Positions 8,706 to 18,774 are shown, counted from the first letter of the stretch. The stretch: DNA of 64,000 bases from Comamonadaceae bacterium (GCA_027488255.1 JAIYBZ010000037.1:124001-188000), one strand, 5' to 3'. The notes: generated from the sequence alone by a model not told the origin. Numbers and translations are program-made.

Positions 8706-9143
8706 ATGAACACCCGTCAAGCCACCCAACAACTCGCCTCGTTTTACGAATCGCTTTCGCCCGACAGCGTGTCGCGTTTGGGTGAGCTTTACGACCCACA
8801 AGCCAGCTTCAAAGACCCCTTCAACGAGGTCAAAGGGCTGGCAGAGATTGAACGCATTTTTCGCCACATGTATGTGGCGCTGGAGCAACCCCACTTTGTC
8901 GTCATCACTCAAGTGGTCGATGGGGAGCAAGCCTTTTTGACCTGGGACTTTCGCTTTCGCTTCAAGCGCTTTGACACCGTCACTTGGCAAACCGTGCGCG
9001 GGGCCAGCCATGTGCAGTTCAATCCCCAGGGGCGGGTCACGATGCACCGCGACTATTGGGACGTGGCCGAAGAGCTGTACGAAAAACTGCCCGTTTTGGG
9101 CGGCTTGATGCGTTGGCTCAAAAGCCGCGCTCTTCAGCCTTGA
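8706..9143 (+). CDS. NTF2-like (SnoaL-type) protein
   Basis: A 145-residue single-domain protein with the NTF2/SnoaL-like pattern: an N-terminal helix (LASFYESLSPDSVSRLGELYDPQASFKDPF), then FLTWDFRFRF and HRDYWDVAEELYEKLP. Such folds act as small hydrophobic-ligand binders or isomerases. It lies 30 bp after the SDR and is probably the last gene of the nine-gene operon. An SDR plus NTF2-like pair at the end of this type of operon recurs in other proteobacteria (from memory). Confidence 0.8.
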   Translation: MNTRQATQQLASFYESLSPDSVSRLGELYDPQASFKDPFNEVKGLAEIERIFRHMYVALEQPHFVVITQVVDGEQAFLTWDFRFRFKRFDTVTWQTVRGASHVQFNPQGRVTMHRDYWDVAEELYEKLPVLGGLMRWLKSRALQP

Positions 9144-9181
9144 CAGCCTTGAGGGCCGAGCCAAAACCGTTTGAGTGACCC

Positions 9182-9796
9182 TCAGCTGGGCAAACTCTCC
9201 GCAAAGCTGGGCCGCTGCGACAGCTTGTCGTAAAGCTTGTGCAGGTTGGGACAGGGCGTGCGCCAGTCGATTTGGGGGAACCTGAAATCCAAATAGCCCA
9301 CCGCACAACCGACGGCGATGTCGGACAAGCTGAGGTGGATGCCTGAGCAATAGGGCTTCTCGCCCAAGCCATGGCTCATGGCCTTCAGGGCATGTTGAAT
9401 TTTGTCCAGCTGCCGGTCAATCCAAGCTTGGCTGCGCTCGCTGTCTTTGCGCTCGGGCCACACCGCTTCCATGCGGGCGAGCAAGGCGGCATCCAGCAAA
9501 CCATCGGCCAATGCTTCCCAAGTTTTCACTTCGGCGCGCTCGCGGCCACTGGCGGGAATCAGTTTGCCAACAGGCGACATGGTGTCCAAATATTCCACGA
9601 TGACGCGCGAGTCAAACACCGCCTCATGGCCTTCCATGATCAGGCAAGGCACTTTGCCCAAGGGGTTGGAGGCGTGGATGCTGGTGCTGCTGGACCAAAC
9701 GTCTTCGGTCACAAACTGGTAATCCAGTTTTTTTTCGGCCATGACGATGCGCACCTTGCGGACATAGGGACTGGTGACGGAGCCGATGAGTTTCAT
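9182..9796 (-). CDS. Glutathione S-transferase family protein
   Basis: A 204-residue GST with the N-terminal thioredoxin-like domain MKLIGSVTSPYVRKVRIVMAE (the SPYVRKVR motif holds the glutathione-site Ser) and a NPLGKVPCL turn with the cis-Pro, followed by an all-helical C-terminal domain containing LSDIAVGCAVGYLDFR. The start is set at the MKLIGS methionine because the open frame upstream encodes an unrelated extension. It is convergent with the NTF2-like gene and divergent from purB. The substrate is unknown. Confidence 0.88.
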   Translation of the reverse strand: MKLIGSVTSPYVRKVRIVMAEKKLDYQFVTEDVWSSSTSIHASNPLGKVPCLIMEGHEAVFDSRVIVEYLDTMSPVGKLIPASGRERAEVKTWEALADGLLDAALLARMEAVWPERKDSERSQAWIDRQLDKIQHALKAMSHGLGEKPYCSGIHLSLSDIAVGCAVGYLDFRFPQIDWRTPCPNLHKLYDKLSQRPSFAESLPS

Positions 9797-9905
9797 AAAA
9801 AAATGAATCAGAACTGTGGGTCGTTTGATTCTAGAGCTTTGCCATGCCGCCCGCACCCCTCTTGCCGAACGCCAGTCACGGCACCGTGGGAATTACAATC
9901 GATGA

Positions 9906-11306
<1,401 letters not shown>

Positions 11307-11315
11307 TGGGTTGAC

Positions 11316-11876
11316 ATGGCCCTCAAGTCCACCATTTACAAAGCCAACCTGTCCATCGCGGACATCGACCACAGCTATTACGAAGACCATGCCCTCACGC
11401 TGGCGCGTCACCCCAGCGAAACCGACGAACGCATGATGATTCGCTTGCTGGCCTTGGCCATCAATGCCTACAAATTGCAGGCGGTCTGCGGCGGCGACGG
11501 CAAACTGGCTTTTGGTGCGGGGCTGTCTGACCCCGATGACCCCGATGTCAGTCTGCGCGATTTCACCGGCCAGACCCGCCTGTGGATCGAGGTCGGCCAG
11601 CCGGAAGACAAGCCGATCATGAAGGCCTGCCAAAAGGCCGATGAAGTGCTGTTGTACTGTTTCAACCACGCCGCCGAAATTTGGTGGAAGGGCATTGAAA
11701 CCAAGCTCACCCGCCTGGACAAGTTGCAGGTGTGGCGCGTGCCCACCGAAGGCTCACAAGAGCTGGCCAAATTGGCAGAGCGCAGCATGCAATTGCAGGC
11801 CACCGTGCAAGAGGGCGAGGTCACCTTCAGCAGCGACTTGGGCAGCGTGCACCTCGAGCTGGCGCGCTGGAAATAA
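11316..11876 (+). CDS. YaeQ family protein
   Basis: A 186-residue protein with the YaeQ start MALKSTIYKANLSIADIDHSYYEDHALTLARHPSE followed by ERMMIRLLALAINA and WIEVGQPEDKPIMKAC. The fold is related to the PD-(D/E)XK nuclease superfamily, but the cellular role is unsettled (older reports of transcription antitermination by E. coli YaeQ are not well supported). It follows purB by 10 bp on the same strand. Confidence 0.9.
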   Translation: MALKSTIYKANLSIADIDHSYYEDHALTLARHPSETDERMMIRLLALAINAYKLQAVCGGDGKLAFGAGLSDPDDPDVSLRDFTGQTRLWIEVGQPEDKPIMKACQKADEVLLYCFNHAAEIWWKGIETKLTRLDKLQVWRVPTEGSQELAKLAERSMQLQATVQEGEVTFSSDLGSVHLELARWK

Positions 11877-11890
11877 AGCGCGAATGGCCC

Positions 11891-12355
11891 TTACTTGGGG
11901 CCCAAGTCCAGCTTGACTTGCGCCTCGGCGGCGGCTTTGGCCCAGTGGCGGTCTTCGGCCGCACGTTCAGCATATCGGTTGAAGCGCCAAGAGCTGCCGT
12001 CCACCGTGATGCGGTGCCACACCGCGCGTTTTTCGCCCGGTGTCATTTCGGTCCACAGTTGCACTTCTTCAAAACTGCGCCCGCAGCCTTTGCAGGTTTC
12101 ATCGCCTTGGCTGGTTGAGCAAATCGCGATGCAGGGCGTGTCAGGGGTACTGGCATACCAGTCTTGCCACGCCTCGGCGGCCGCCAAGGGCAAGGTGAAT
12201 TCGTCGGCCAAATCGTGCTTGTAATAGACCATCAGCGCATACACCTCCGCCAAAGCGCGCAACTCGCGCGGCAGCGTGACCCCATCGGGAGAGGGGTTCT
12301 TGATGCGCCAGTGGTTGATGGCGGCTTCGATGTCGGTGATGTGTATTCCGGCCAT
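11891..12355 (-). CDS. DUF3717-DUF1289 two-domain protein
   Basis: A 154-residue protein in two parts. Residues 1-65 (HITDIEAAINHWRIKNPSPDG and LAEVYALMVYY) match DUF3717. Residues about 72-125 match DUF1289, with the Cys pattern TPCIAICSTSQGDETCKGCGR that suggests a small metal site, and the usual following W-x-x-M-T-P-x-E-K. The function of neither domain is known. In many other bacteria DUF1289 is a stand-alone small protein, so the fusion is notable. It is convergent with yaeQ. Confidence 0.78.
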   Translation of the reverse strand: MAGIHITDIEAAINHWRIKNPSPDGVTLPRELRALAEVYALMVYYKHDLADEFTLPLAAAEAWQDWYASTPDTPCIAICSTSQGDETCKGCGRSFEEVQLWTEMTPGEKRAVWHRITVDGSSWRFNRYAERAAEDRHWAKAAAEAQVKLDLGPK

Positions 12356-12439
12356 GGTGTGAAAGAAGCAGGACGGCGATCATAGCGCCTCAGTAAAGCC
12401 GTTCTGCCGCAGGGGCCGTGTGATGCGCTGACGGGATCT

Positions 12440-14002
12440 TCAACGCTCGGTTTGCAAGTCGCGAATCAGTGCTTGGACTTGCCGCAAGCGGGTGTCGACA
12501 ATCGAAGCTTCGATGTGGTCGCCCGCTTGTAAGCGGTTGTTTTTGGCCCAATCTTGTGCTGCCCGGAATCGGTCAACCGCCCCTGTCCAGTCCAGTCGAG
12601 CCATTTGGGCTTCGCCCTCTGCCCGCAGCGAGAGCAGCGTTTGGCCTTGCAAGACGTAAAGCCGCGCCAAGGTGTTCCAGGCTTGTGCATCATGCGGCGC
12701 CAACACCACTTGGTCGCGCAGCTGCTGCGTGACGGCGACACGTGCGGGGTGAGGCGGCAGGCGCAACAAGACTTCGGCGGTGGCCATCAGTTCGGGGCGC
12801 GGCAGGGCTTGGGGCTGTTGTGGTGCGGTGAGCGGCGAAGCGTTCAGGCTTTGCAGCACCTGAAACGCCTGTTCAAAGCGCTCTTGCTTGACCGCCACCT
12901 CGGCCTGCAACAAGGTCGCCAAGCGTTTGGCCGGTGCATCTTGGGCCACGGTGAGGATGAGCGCTTGCAGTTGTCGTTCGGCGGCAGCCATGTCGCGCAA
13001 TTGCAAATACGACAAAGTGGCCGCATACAAAGCCCCGGCTTTTTGCGCGGGCGTGGCTTGAGGCGATGTGGCCTTGGTGTCTTGTGTCCAAGCCTTTAAA
13101 GCCTCAACGCTGTTTTGCGACAAGACCTTGGCCCGCGCTGCCAGCATGGCTTGCGACACATCGGCGGCAGGCCGCGTGGGGTTGTTGTTCAGCTGCAAGC
13201 GCGCTTGCATGTCGGCCACGCGCTCGGTGGTCAGCGGGTGGGTTCGCAAATAAGGAAAAGCCCCGCTGTCGTTCAAGCCGGCGGCTTGCTGTAATTTGCC
13301 AAACATGCCGACAAAACCTTGGGGGTCAAACCCCGCATCGGCCAGCACGCCATAGCCCACCCGGTCGGCCTCGCGTTCCATGTCGCGTGAATAGCTCAGC
13401 TGCGATTGGATGGCCGCCGCTTGCCCGCCCACAATCAGGCCCTGCGCGGCCTGCGGGTTTTTGCTCAGCGCGATGGCGCCCAAAATCATCGAGCCAATGA
13501 CCCAAGGGGTCATCTTGGACTGCTCTTCCATTGAGCGCGCAATGTGGCGCTGCGTGACGTGACTCAACTCGTGTGCCAGTACCGAGGCCAATTCGTCATT
13601 TGAGCTGACCACCGCAATCAAGCCCAAATGCACCCCCAAATAACCCCCCGGCAAGGCAAAGGCGTTCACCGATCGGTCGCGGCCCAGCAAGATACGCCAG
13701 GCAAAACGCTCTTGCAATTCGGGTGACAAATCACCCCGCGCCGCTGCCGACTTGACCAGCGGCGCCCACAAACGCTGGATGTATTCGTCCAGCACCGGGT
13801 CTTCTAAATAATCGGGGTCGCGGTACAACTCGCGGGCAACGCGGTCGCCCAATTTCCGCTCTGCAGACAGAGAAATGCCCTCGCCATTGCCGAGTGAAGG
13901 CAGCGCTTGGGTTTGCGTCCAGCCTGAGGGCCAACTCGTGGCGCCCAGCAGCAACATCAACAACAAACGAGAGGGGCGGAAAGTCTTTTTCAAAGTGATC
14001 AA
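12440..14002 (-). CDS. M48 metalloprotease with TPR-like tail, BepA-like
   Basis: Periplasmic zinc metalloprotease resembling BepA (YfgC), which helps outer-membrane protein assembly and degrades stalled beta-barrel proteins. The zinc motif HELSH is in [17 protein letters not shown], preceded by [17 protein letters not shown], with the third ligand region [17 protein letters not shown]. The C-terminal half is helical and Ala/Gln-rich, as expected for TPR repeats. The start is uncertain: no ATG fits the signal peptide ([20 protein letters not shown]), and TTG codons at 14002 and 13993 are the best candidates; I give 14002. About 520 residues, near the family length. It is divergent from moaC. 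Confidence 0.88.
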   Translation of the reverse strand: MITLKKTFRPSRLLLMLLLGATSWPSGWTQTQALPSLGNGEGISLSAERKLGDRVARELYRDPDYLEDPVLDEYIQRLWAPLVKSAAARGDLSPELQERFAWRILLGRDRSVNAFALPGGYLGVHLGLIAVVSSNDELASVLAHELSHVTQRHIARSMEEQSKMTPWVIGSMILGAIALSKNPQAAQGLIVGGQAAAIQSQLSYSRDMEREADRVGYGVLADAGFDPQGFVGMFGKLQQAAGLNDSGAFPYLRTHPLTTERVADMQARLQLNNNPTRPAADVSQAMLAARAKVLSQNSVEALKAWTQDTKATSPQATPAQKAGALYAATLSYLQLRDMAAAERQLQALILTVAQDAPAKRLATLLQAEVAVKQERFEQAFQVLQSLNASPLTAPQQPQALPRPELMATAEVLLRLPPHPARVAVTQQLRDQVVLAPHDAQAWNTLARLYVLQGQTLLSLRAEGEAQMARLDWTGAVDRFRAAQDWAKNNRLQAGDHIEASIVDTRLRQVQALIRDLQTER

Positions 14003-14084
14003 AGTCTCGGAGATGCAAGCTTGGGAATCGTATGATGCGCCATCCTTGTCAACCTTTTGTAAATGGCCATTTGCCAGCAGCACC

Positions 14085-14576
14085 ATGACCCAGTCTAACG
14101 ATGTCTTGACCCATTTTGACGCCCAAGGCCAAGCCCACATGGTGGATGTGGGCGGCAAATCCAGCACCCGTCGCGTGGCCGTGGCCACGGGGCGCATCGA
14201 GATGCTGCCGGCCACGCTGGCGCTCATCCAATCGGGCACCGCCAAAAAAGGCGATGTGCTGGGCATCGCCCGCATTGCCGGCATCCAAGGGGCCAAAAAA
14301 ACCAGCGACCTCATTCCGCTGTGTCATCCGATTGGCTTGACGCGCGTGGCGGTAGAGTTTGAAGTGAAAGCCGCCGAGTCGAGTGTGGTTTGCACCGCAA
14401 CCGCCGAAACCATCGGCCAGACCGGCGTTGAAATGGAAGCCCTGACCGCGGTGCAAGTTGCCCTGCTCACCATCTACGACATGTGCAAAGCCGTGGACCG
14501 GGGCATGACCATCAACGGCGTGACCTTGCTGGAAAAACATGGCGGTAAGTCGGGGAGTTTTGTGGCGGGGAAGTAG
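14085..14576 (+). CDS. moaC: Cyclic pyranopterin monophosphate synthase
   Basis: Second step of molybdenum-cofactor synthesis, converting the 3',8-cyclo-GTP made by MoaA to cyclic pyranopterin. All family motifs are present in 163 residues: [27 protein letters not shown], the signature [33 protein letters not shown], and GGKSG at the end. The ATG at 14085 gives the standard N-terminus; the open frame upstream overlaps the protease gene and is ignored. No other mo-cofactor gene lies in the window. Confidence 0.96.
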   Translation: MTQSNDVLTHFDAQGQAHMVDVGGKSSTRRVAVATGRIEMLPATLALIQSGTAKKGDVLGIARIAGIQGAKKTSDLIPLCHPIGLTRVAVEFEVKAAESSVVCTATAETIGQTGVEMEALTAVQVALLTIYDMCKAVDRGMTINGVTLLEKHGGKSGSFVAGK

Positions 14577-14584
14577 GCGCTGGT

Positions 14585-15511
14585 TCAGTTCGACAGCCTA
14601 TAAATGCGCCGGGCGTTCTCGCCCAAAATCGCGGCTTGTTCTTGGGCGGTCAGGCCCGCCAAGACTTGCATAGTCAATTCGCGCCAAGCGTCATACGAGG
14701 CGGCCAAATCCAGCACGGGCCAGTCGCTGCCCCACAACAAACGCTGTGGTCCCCAGATGTCCAGCAGCCGCTGGCACCAAGGGCGCACCCTGTCTTGCAG
14801 GCCTGACATTGCCGCTGCCCTTGCCCCTTCAGCAACCCACTCTGTCGAAGGCACTTCGGTCAACAAGCCCGACATTTTGCAAACCACGCGCTCTGGCGAT
14901 GTGGCGCGGGCCAAGGCCGAGAGGTCGGCCGCCCACTGCGCCATGGCGGTGGTATCGATCGCGGGCTTGGCGCCGTGGTCCACCACCACCGTCAAGTCAG
15001 GATGCGCCTGTGTCAGGGCCAAGATGCGCGGCAAGTGAACGGGCTTGATGAGTGCGTCAAACACCAAACCGCGGCGTGCTATCGCTGAGAGCACGGGCTG
15101 GATGGCTGGCTGCAAGATCCAATCGGGATCGGGCAGGTCTTGCAACATGGGGCGTAAACCCTTGAGCAAAGGTCGCTCTGCGCAGCGCTCGACTTGCGCC
15201 ACTGCGTCGGGCGCCAACATGTCGATCCAGCCCACCACACCCCATACGGCGGGGGGTGTGGGGTGCGGCTGAGCCTGTACTTGTTCCTGTGCCTGTTCCT
15301 GTGCCTTTGCTTGCGCCTGTTGCAACAAAAAATCGGTCTCTTGTGCGGTGGGCGCAGCCTGCACGAGCACCCCACCTTGAATGCCCCAGCGTTGGGCGTG
15401 GCGCTGCCATTCGGCCACGCTGACATCGCGGTAAATGGGTGACAGTTCGGGTGTGAGCCAACCGTAGTCTCCCCGCGCCAATTGCCAGCAGTGAAAGTGG
15501 GCGTCGATCAT
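14585..15511 (-). CDS. Amidohydrolase family lactonase, probable L-fucono-1,5-lactonase type
   Basis: A 308-residue TIM-barrel hydrolase starting MIDAHFHCWQLARGDYGWL, whose DAHFHxW supplies two metal-site histidines. VVDHGAKPAI and LLWGSDWPV later supply the other conserved positions. This group includes fuconolactonase and 2-pyrone-4,6-dicarboxylate lactonase. Immediate coupling (ATGA) to a sugar-dehydrogenase-type aldo/keto reductase, and the fucU gene across the divergent promoter, favour opening of an aldonolactone such as L-fuconolactone. Residues about 65-85 form an unusual Gln/Ala run (AQAKAQEQAQEQVQAQ) that looks like a recent insertion in a surface loop. Confidence 0.82.
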   Translation of the reverse strand: MIDAHFHCWQLARGDYGWLTPELSPIYRDVSVAEWQRHAQRWGIQGGVLVQAAPTAQETDFLLQQAQAKAQEQAQEQVQAQPHPTPPAVWGVVGWIDMLAPDAVAQVERCAERPLLKGLRPMLQDLPDPDWILQPAIQPVLSAIARRGLVFDALIKPVHLPRILALTQAHPDLTVVVDHGAKPAIDTTAMAQWAADLSALARATSPERVVCKMSGLLTEVPSTEWVAEGARAAAMSGLQDRVRPWCQRLLDIWGPQRLLWGSDWPVLDLAASYDAWRELTMQVLAGLTAQEQAAILGENARRIYRLSN

Positions 15512-16509
15512 GGGGCCTCCGCTGGAATCAAGCCTTCATGGCGCAGTTGTTGCCAAAACGCATCCGGAATCACTTCGCGTTCTGCGGCTCGGGCAGCCTG
15601 CCATTGGGCGGGGCTGCGCACCCCCAGCATGACAATGTGTGTGGCCGGATGCGCCAGTGCAAATTCCAAGGCGGCGGCGGGCAAGCTCACCCCGTGTTGG
15701 TCACAGACCGCCTGAATCCCCCAAGCTTTGCGCACCCATTCCGGACCAGCAGGGGCGTAGTTGAAAGTCAGCGGTCGGTCTGTTGTGAGGCGCGTGGCCA
15801 AGATGCCAGAATTGAAAACGCCGCCCAATGCCAAAGCCACTTTTCTCTCTTGCAACAGCGGCATCAATGTGGGCAGTGCCACCGTGTCCAGCAAGGTGTA
15901 GCGGCCCGCCAGCATCAAGGCATCCAGCGGCGCATGCCGCAGCACTTGCAGCACGACATCGTGGTCATTCACCCCCAAGCCGATGTGGCTGAGTAAGCCC
16001 TCTTGTTTTAAGCGCGCCAGTTCGGGCAAGGTTTCGTCCAACACTTGCCGAAGCACCTGCGCCGCGCGATCGCCCTGAGTGTGCGCGTCAATATCGTGCA
16101 CATAGACCGCATCCAATTGGGCCAAGCCCAGTCGCTGCAAACTGTCTTCGATGCTGCGGCGCACGCCACTGGCCGATAAATCCCAATGCTGCACAAAAGG
16201 CAGCGTCTGCACATAGCTGTGTTGTTCGTCTGGCACTTGGGCTTGCGGGCTCAGCAAGCGGCCCACCTTGGACGACAAGCGCCAACTGTGGCGGGGGTGA
16301 CTGCGCAATGCGTCGCCCAGCCGCCGCTCAGACAGGCCGTGGCCGTAGTGCGGTGCGGTGTCAAATGTGCGGCACCCGTCCGCCCAGGCAGCGTCGACCA
16401 CTGCGCGTGCTTCGGCGTCGCTCAGGGCTTCAAACAAATTGCCCAACGGCGCCCCGCCCAAACCCAAGCGGGAGCCATCGGTACATGGCAAGTAAACAGG
16501 TGATGTCAT
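15508..16509 (-). CDS. Aldo/keto reductase, L-fucose/D-threo-aldose 1-dehydrogenase type
   Basis: A 333-residue AKR likely to oxidise the anomeric carbon of a free sugar with NAD(P) to the lactone. Catalytic-region motifs are DTAPHYGHGLSERRLGDAL (with Asp and the catalytic Tyr), SSKVGRLL (Lys) and VYVHDIDAHTQ (His), and the C-terminus has the cofactor-loop pattern near IVMLGVRSPAQWQAA. The subfamily resembles D-threo-aldose/L-fucose dehydrogenases. The start at MTSPVYLPCTDGS is chosen over an upstream in-frame Met because the family begins there. The stop overlaps the lactonase start, so the product would pass to that enzyme. Confidence 0.84.
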   Translation of the reverse strand: MTSPVYLPCTDGSRLGLGGAPLGNLFEALSDAEARAVVDAAWADGCRTFDTAPHYGHGLSERRLGDALRSHPRHSWRLSSKVGRLLSPQAQVPDEQHSYVQTLPFVQHWDLSASGVRRSIEDSLQRLGLAQLDAVYVHDIDAHTQGDRAAQVLRQVLDETLPELARLKQEGLLSHIGLGVNDHDVVLQVLRHAPLDALMLAGRYTLLDTVALPTLMPLLQERKVALALGGVFNSGILATRLTTDRPLTFNYAPAGPEWVRKAWGIQAVCDQHGVSLPAAALEFALAHPATHIVMLGVRSPAQWQAARAAEREVIPDAFWQQLRHEGLIPAEAP

Positions 16510-16624
16510 AAAGCGCAAACCCCAAGCAAGACGGGCATCGTAGAGGGCAATCGTTGAGCTGACCAGTGCTGTGAAAAAACACGTAGGCAGGGTAACTACG
16601 GGGAACATCCAAGCCCAACTCTTC

Positions 16625-16636
16625 CTAACATGTTAG
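16625..16636. promoter_or_regulatory. Perfect 12-bp palindrome before fucU, likely GntR operator
   Basis: CTAACATGTTAG, a perfect inverted repeat, ends 6 bases before the fucU start codon, in the ribosome-binding region. It lies in the 133-bp divergent region between the aldo/keto reductase and fucU, and the island encodes a FadR-type GntR regulator at 17088. Size and symmetry suit that family. Binding here would block transcription or translation initiation of the fucU operon. Confidence 0.5.
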
Positions 16637-16642
16637 CAAGTC

Positions 16643-17083
16643 ATGCTTAAAAACATCTCACCCTTGTTGACGCCTCAGTTGCTTTATGGCCTGGCCAAAC
16701 TCGGCCACGGCGATGATGTGGCGCTGGTGGACGCCAACTTTCCGGCCGATCGCATTGCAGAGCAGGCGCAGGCCCTGCGGGTGCACTTGCCCGGTATCAG
16801 CACCACCCAAGTGCTGGAGGCGGTGCTCAGCGTTTTGCCTCTGGACACTTTTGACACCCCTTGCGCGTGGACCATGCAAGTGGTGGGCGATGCGCAAGCG
16901 GTTCCAGTACCCGTGGCCGAATTTGCGCAACATCTGCAAGCCCAAGGCGAAGCGGCGCCGGGCAGTTTGGAGCGCTTTGCGTTTTACGAACAAGCCCGCA
17001 CCGCCCGCTTGGTGGTGCAAACCGGTGACCTGCGCAAATACGCCAACATCTTGTTGCGCAAAGGCGTGATCTCTACCGATTAA
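16643..17083 (+). CDS. fucU: L-fucose mutarotase, RbsD/FucU family
   Basis: Interconverts the anomers of L-fucose (and can act on related pyranoses), supplying the form used by the dehydrogenase. The 146 residues align by eye with E. coli FucU: MLKNISPLLTPQLLYGLAKLGHGDDVALVDANFPA at the N-terminus (His of GHGD is catalytic) and RFAFYEQARTARLVVQTGDLRKYANILLRKGVI at the end. The second block, including the RFAFYE core, separates FucU from the shorter RbsD proteins. It is the first gene of a run of eight rightward genes; the GntR gene follows after 4 bp. Confidence 0.9.
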   Translation: MLKNISPLLTPQLLYGLAKLGHGDDVALVDANFPADRIAEQAQALRVHLPGISTTQVLEAVLSVLPLDTFDTPCAWTMQVVGDAQAVPVPVAEFAQHLQAQGEAAPGSLERFAFYEQARTARLVVQTGDLRKYANILLRKGVISTD

Positions 17084-17087
17084 TGCC

Positions 17088-17813
17088 ATGAGCCTCTCGC
17101 CCAACCCACAGTCTCTGCGTGCACGCGCGTATGAAAATTTTCGACAGCAAATTTTGCAGGCGAATGTGCAGCCGGGCCAATTTGTTTCACAACGCGAGTT
17201 GATGCAATTGTTGGACATGCCGCTGGGCGCGGTGCGTGAGTTGATTCCGCGACTAGAGGCCGAAGGCCTGCTGCGCACGGTGCCGCAACGCGGCTTGCAA
17301 ATCGCCCATGTTGACCTGAAGCTCATCCACAACGCCTTTCAACTCCGGGCCATGCTTGAGCGCGAAGCAGCGTTGCATTTTGTCGAGTCGGTGAGCGATG
17401 CCGATTTGAACAACATCGAACAAGCCCATTTGCACATCGTGCACACCGCGCGGCAAGGGCGCATCACCGACGAGTTGCTCACCGAGGCCACTTCGGTTGA
17501 TTGGGGCTTGCACGATTTGATGATCGACACCTTGGGCAACGAGCTCATCTCGCAGACCTACCGCATCAACAGCCTGCGGGTGCGATTGATTCACTTAGAG
17601 CGTTCGACCTTGTCGGCCGAAGTGCTGCTGCCAGCCATGCAAGAACACTTGAATTTGATCGCAGCCCTGAAAGCCCGCGATGCACAAGCGGTGGCCCAGC
17701 ATGTGGCGTTTCACATCCACAGCGCCCACCAAAGGGTGCTGGGGCAAGACCGTCGCGTGCTCAACACGCCGGCCACCTTTGAATTTTCTTCATCTTTGAC
17801 GGAGCTCACTTGA
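17088..17813 (+). CDS. GntR-family regulator, FadR (FCD) subfamily
   Basis: A 241-residue transcription factor. The N-terminal winged helix-turn-helix (about residues 8-70) has FRQQILQANVQPGQFVSQRELMQLL and GAVRELIPRLEAEGLLRTVPQRGLQI, the usual GntR pattern. The C-terminal all-helical FCD ligand domain begins near DLKLIHNAFQLRAMLE, where conserved Asp and His residues bind a metal and a small acid or sugar acid. It lies inside the island and probably represses it through the palindrome at 16625. The stop overlaps the TTG start of the next gene. Confidence 0.9.
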   Translation: MSLSPNPQSLRARAYENFRQQILQANVQPGQFVSQRELMQLLDMPLGAVRELIPRLEAEGLLRTVPQRGLQIAHVDLKLIHNAFQLRAMLEREAALHFVESVSDADLNNIEQAHLHIVHTARQGRITDELLTEATSVDWGLHDLMIDTLGNELISQTYRINSLRVRLIHLERSTLSAEVLLPAMQEHLNLIAALKARDAQAVAQHVAFHIHSAHQRVLGQDRRVLNTPATFEFSSSLTELT

Positions 17814-18742
17814 CCGCCTCGCTCACCAACAGCCGCAACGGCTTTCAGGGCATTTGGCCCGCCATGTTGACGCCGCTCGATGCACAACTGAACATCGACC
17901 ATCGCAAATTGGCCGCACACGCGCAATCGCTGATCGCCGCGGGCTGCGGCGGTGTGACGATTTTTGGCACCACCGGAGAAGGCCCCTCGTTCTCTTTCCA
18001 AGAGCGCAAAGAAGCGGTCGAGCAACTGATCGCCCATGGCGTTCCAGCTGAGCGCATCATGGTCTCCACCAGTTGCGCAGCGGTCACTGAAACTTTGGAG
18101 TTGACGCGTCACGCAGTGGATCAGGGTGTGCACGGTTGTTTGGTGTTGCCGCCGTTTTTCTTCAAAGGCATCAGCGATGAGGGCATCTTGAATGGCTACT
18201 GCCACATCATTGATGGCGTGAACCGGAAAGATTGGCGTCTTTACCTGTATCACATTCCCCAAGTGATCGGCGTCAGCTTGACGCATGGTGTGATTGCCGA
18301 ATTACTCAAACGCTACCCCGGCACCATTGCGGGCATCAAAGACAGCAGTTGTGACCGTGCCCATTCGGTGGCTCTGGCCCAAGCCTTCATGCCGCCCCTG
18401 ACGGTGTATGTGGGCTTCGAGCCCGACCTGCCCACAATGGGCCCAATGGGAAGCACCGGCGCCATCAGCGGATTGGCCAATTTCATGCCTCGCATCGTGC
18501 ACCGCATGGTGCTCGATCCGCATGCCCCGGGTACCGCGCACGATGCGCAGCGCGTGGACAGCATGCTCAACATGTTGAAACCCCATTCTCTGATGCCTGC
18601 ACTGAAAAGTGTCATGGCGACCCTGCACCAAGACCCCAGTTGGTTGCGCGTTCGCGCGCCGTTGGTGGCCATGACGGCCGAGGCCCATGCGGCATTTGCC
18701 AAAGAAGTGCTGCAGTTCAACATCGACCCGAAACACGAATAA
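17810..18742 (+). CDS. Dihydrodipicolinate synthase (DapA/NAL) family aldolase
   Basis: A class I, Schiff-base-forming TIM-barrel lyase of 310 residues. It has GTTGEGPSFSFQER, a catalytic-Tyr motif in LYLYHIPQVIGV, and the Schiff-base Lys in GTIAGIKDSS. In this sugar-acid context it is more likely a 2-keto-3-deoxy-sugar-acid aldolase or dehydratase than a lysine-synthesis enzyme. The TTG start at 17810 is supported by GGAG at 17801-17804 (5-nt spacing) and by overlap with the GntR stop (TTGA); no ATG would give a full N-terminus. Confidence 0.86.
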   Translation: MTASLTNSRNGFQGIWPAMLTPLDAQLNIDHRKLAAHAQSLIAAGCGGVTIFGTTGEGPSFSFQERKEAVEQLIAHGVPAERIMVSTSCAAVTETLELTRHAVDQGVHGCLVLPPFFFKGISDEGILNGYCHIIDGVNRKDWRLYLYHIPQVIGVSLTHGVIAELLKRYPGTIAGIKDSSCDRAHSVALAQAFMPPLTVYVGFEPDLPTMGPMGSTGAISGLANFMPRIVHRMVLDPHAPGTAHDAQRVDSMLNMLKPHSLMPALKSVMATLHQDPSWLRVRAPLVAMTAEAHAAFAKEVLQFNIDPKHE

Positions 18743-18774
18743 CCCGTTTCACTCACCACCCCAAGGAGACAAGC

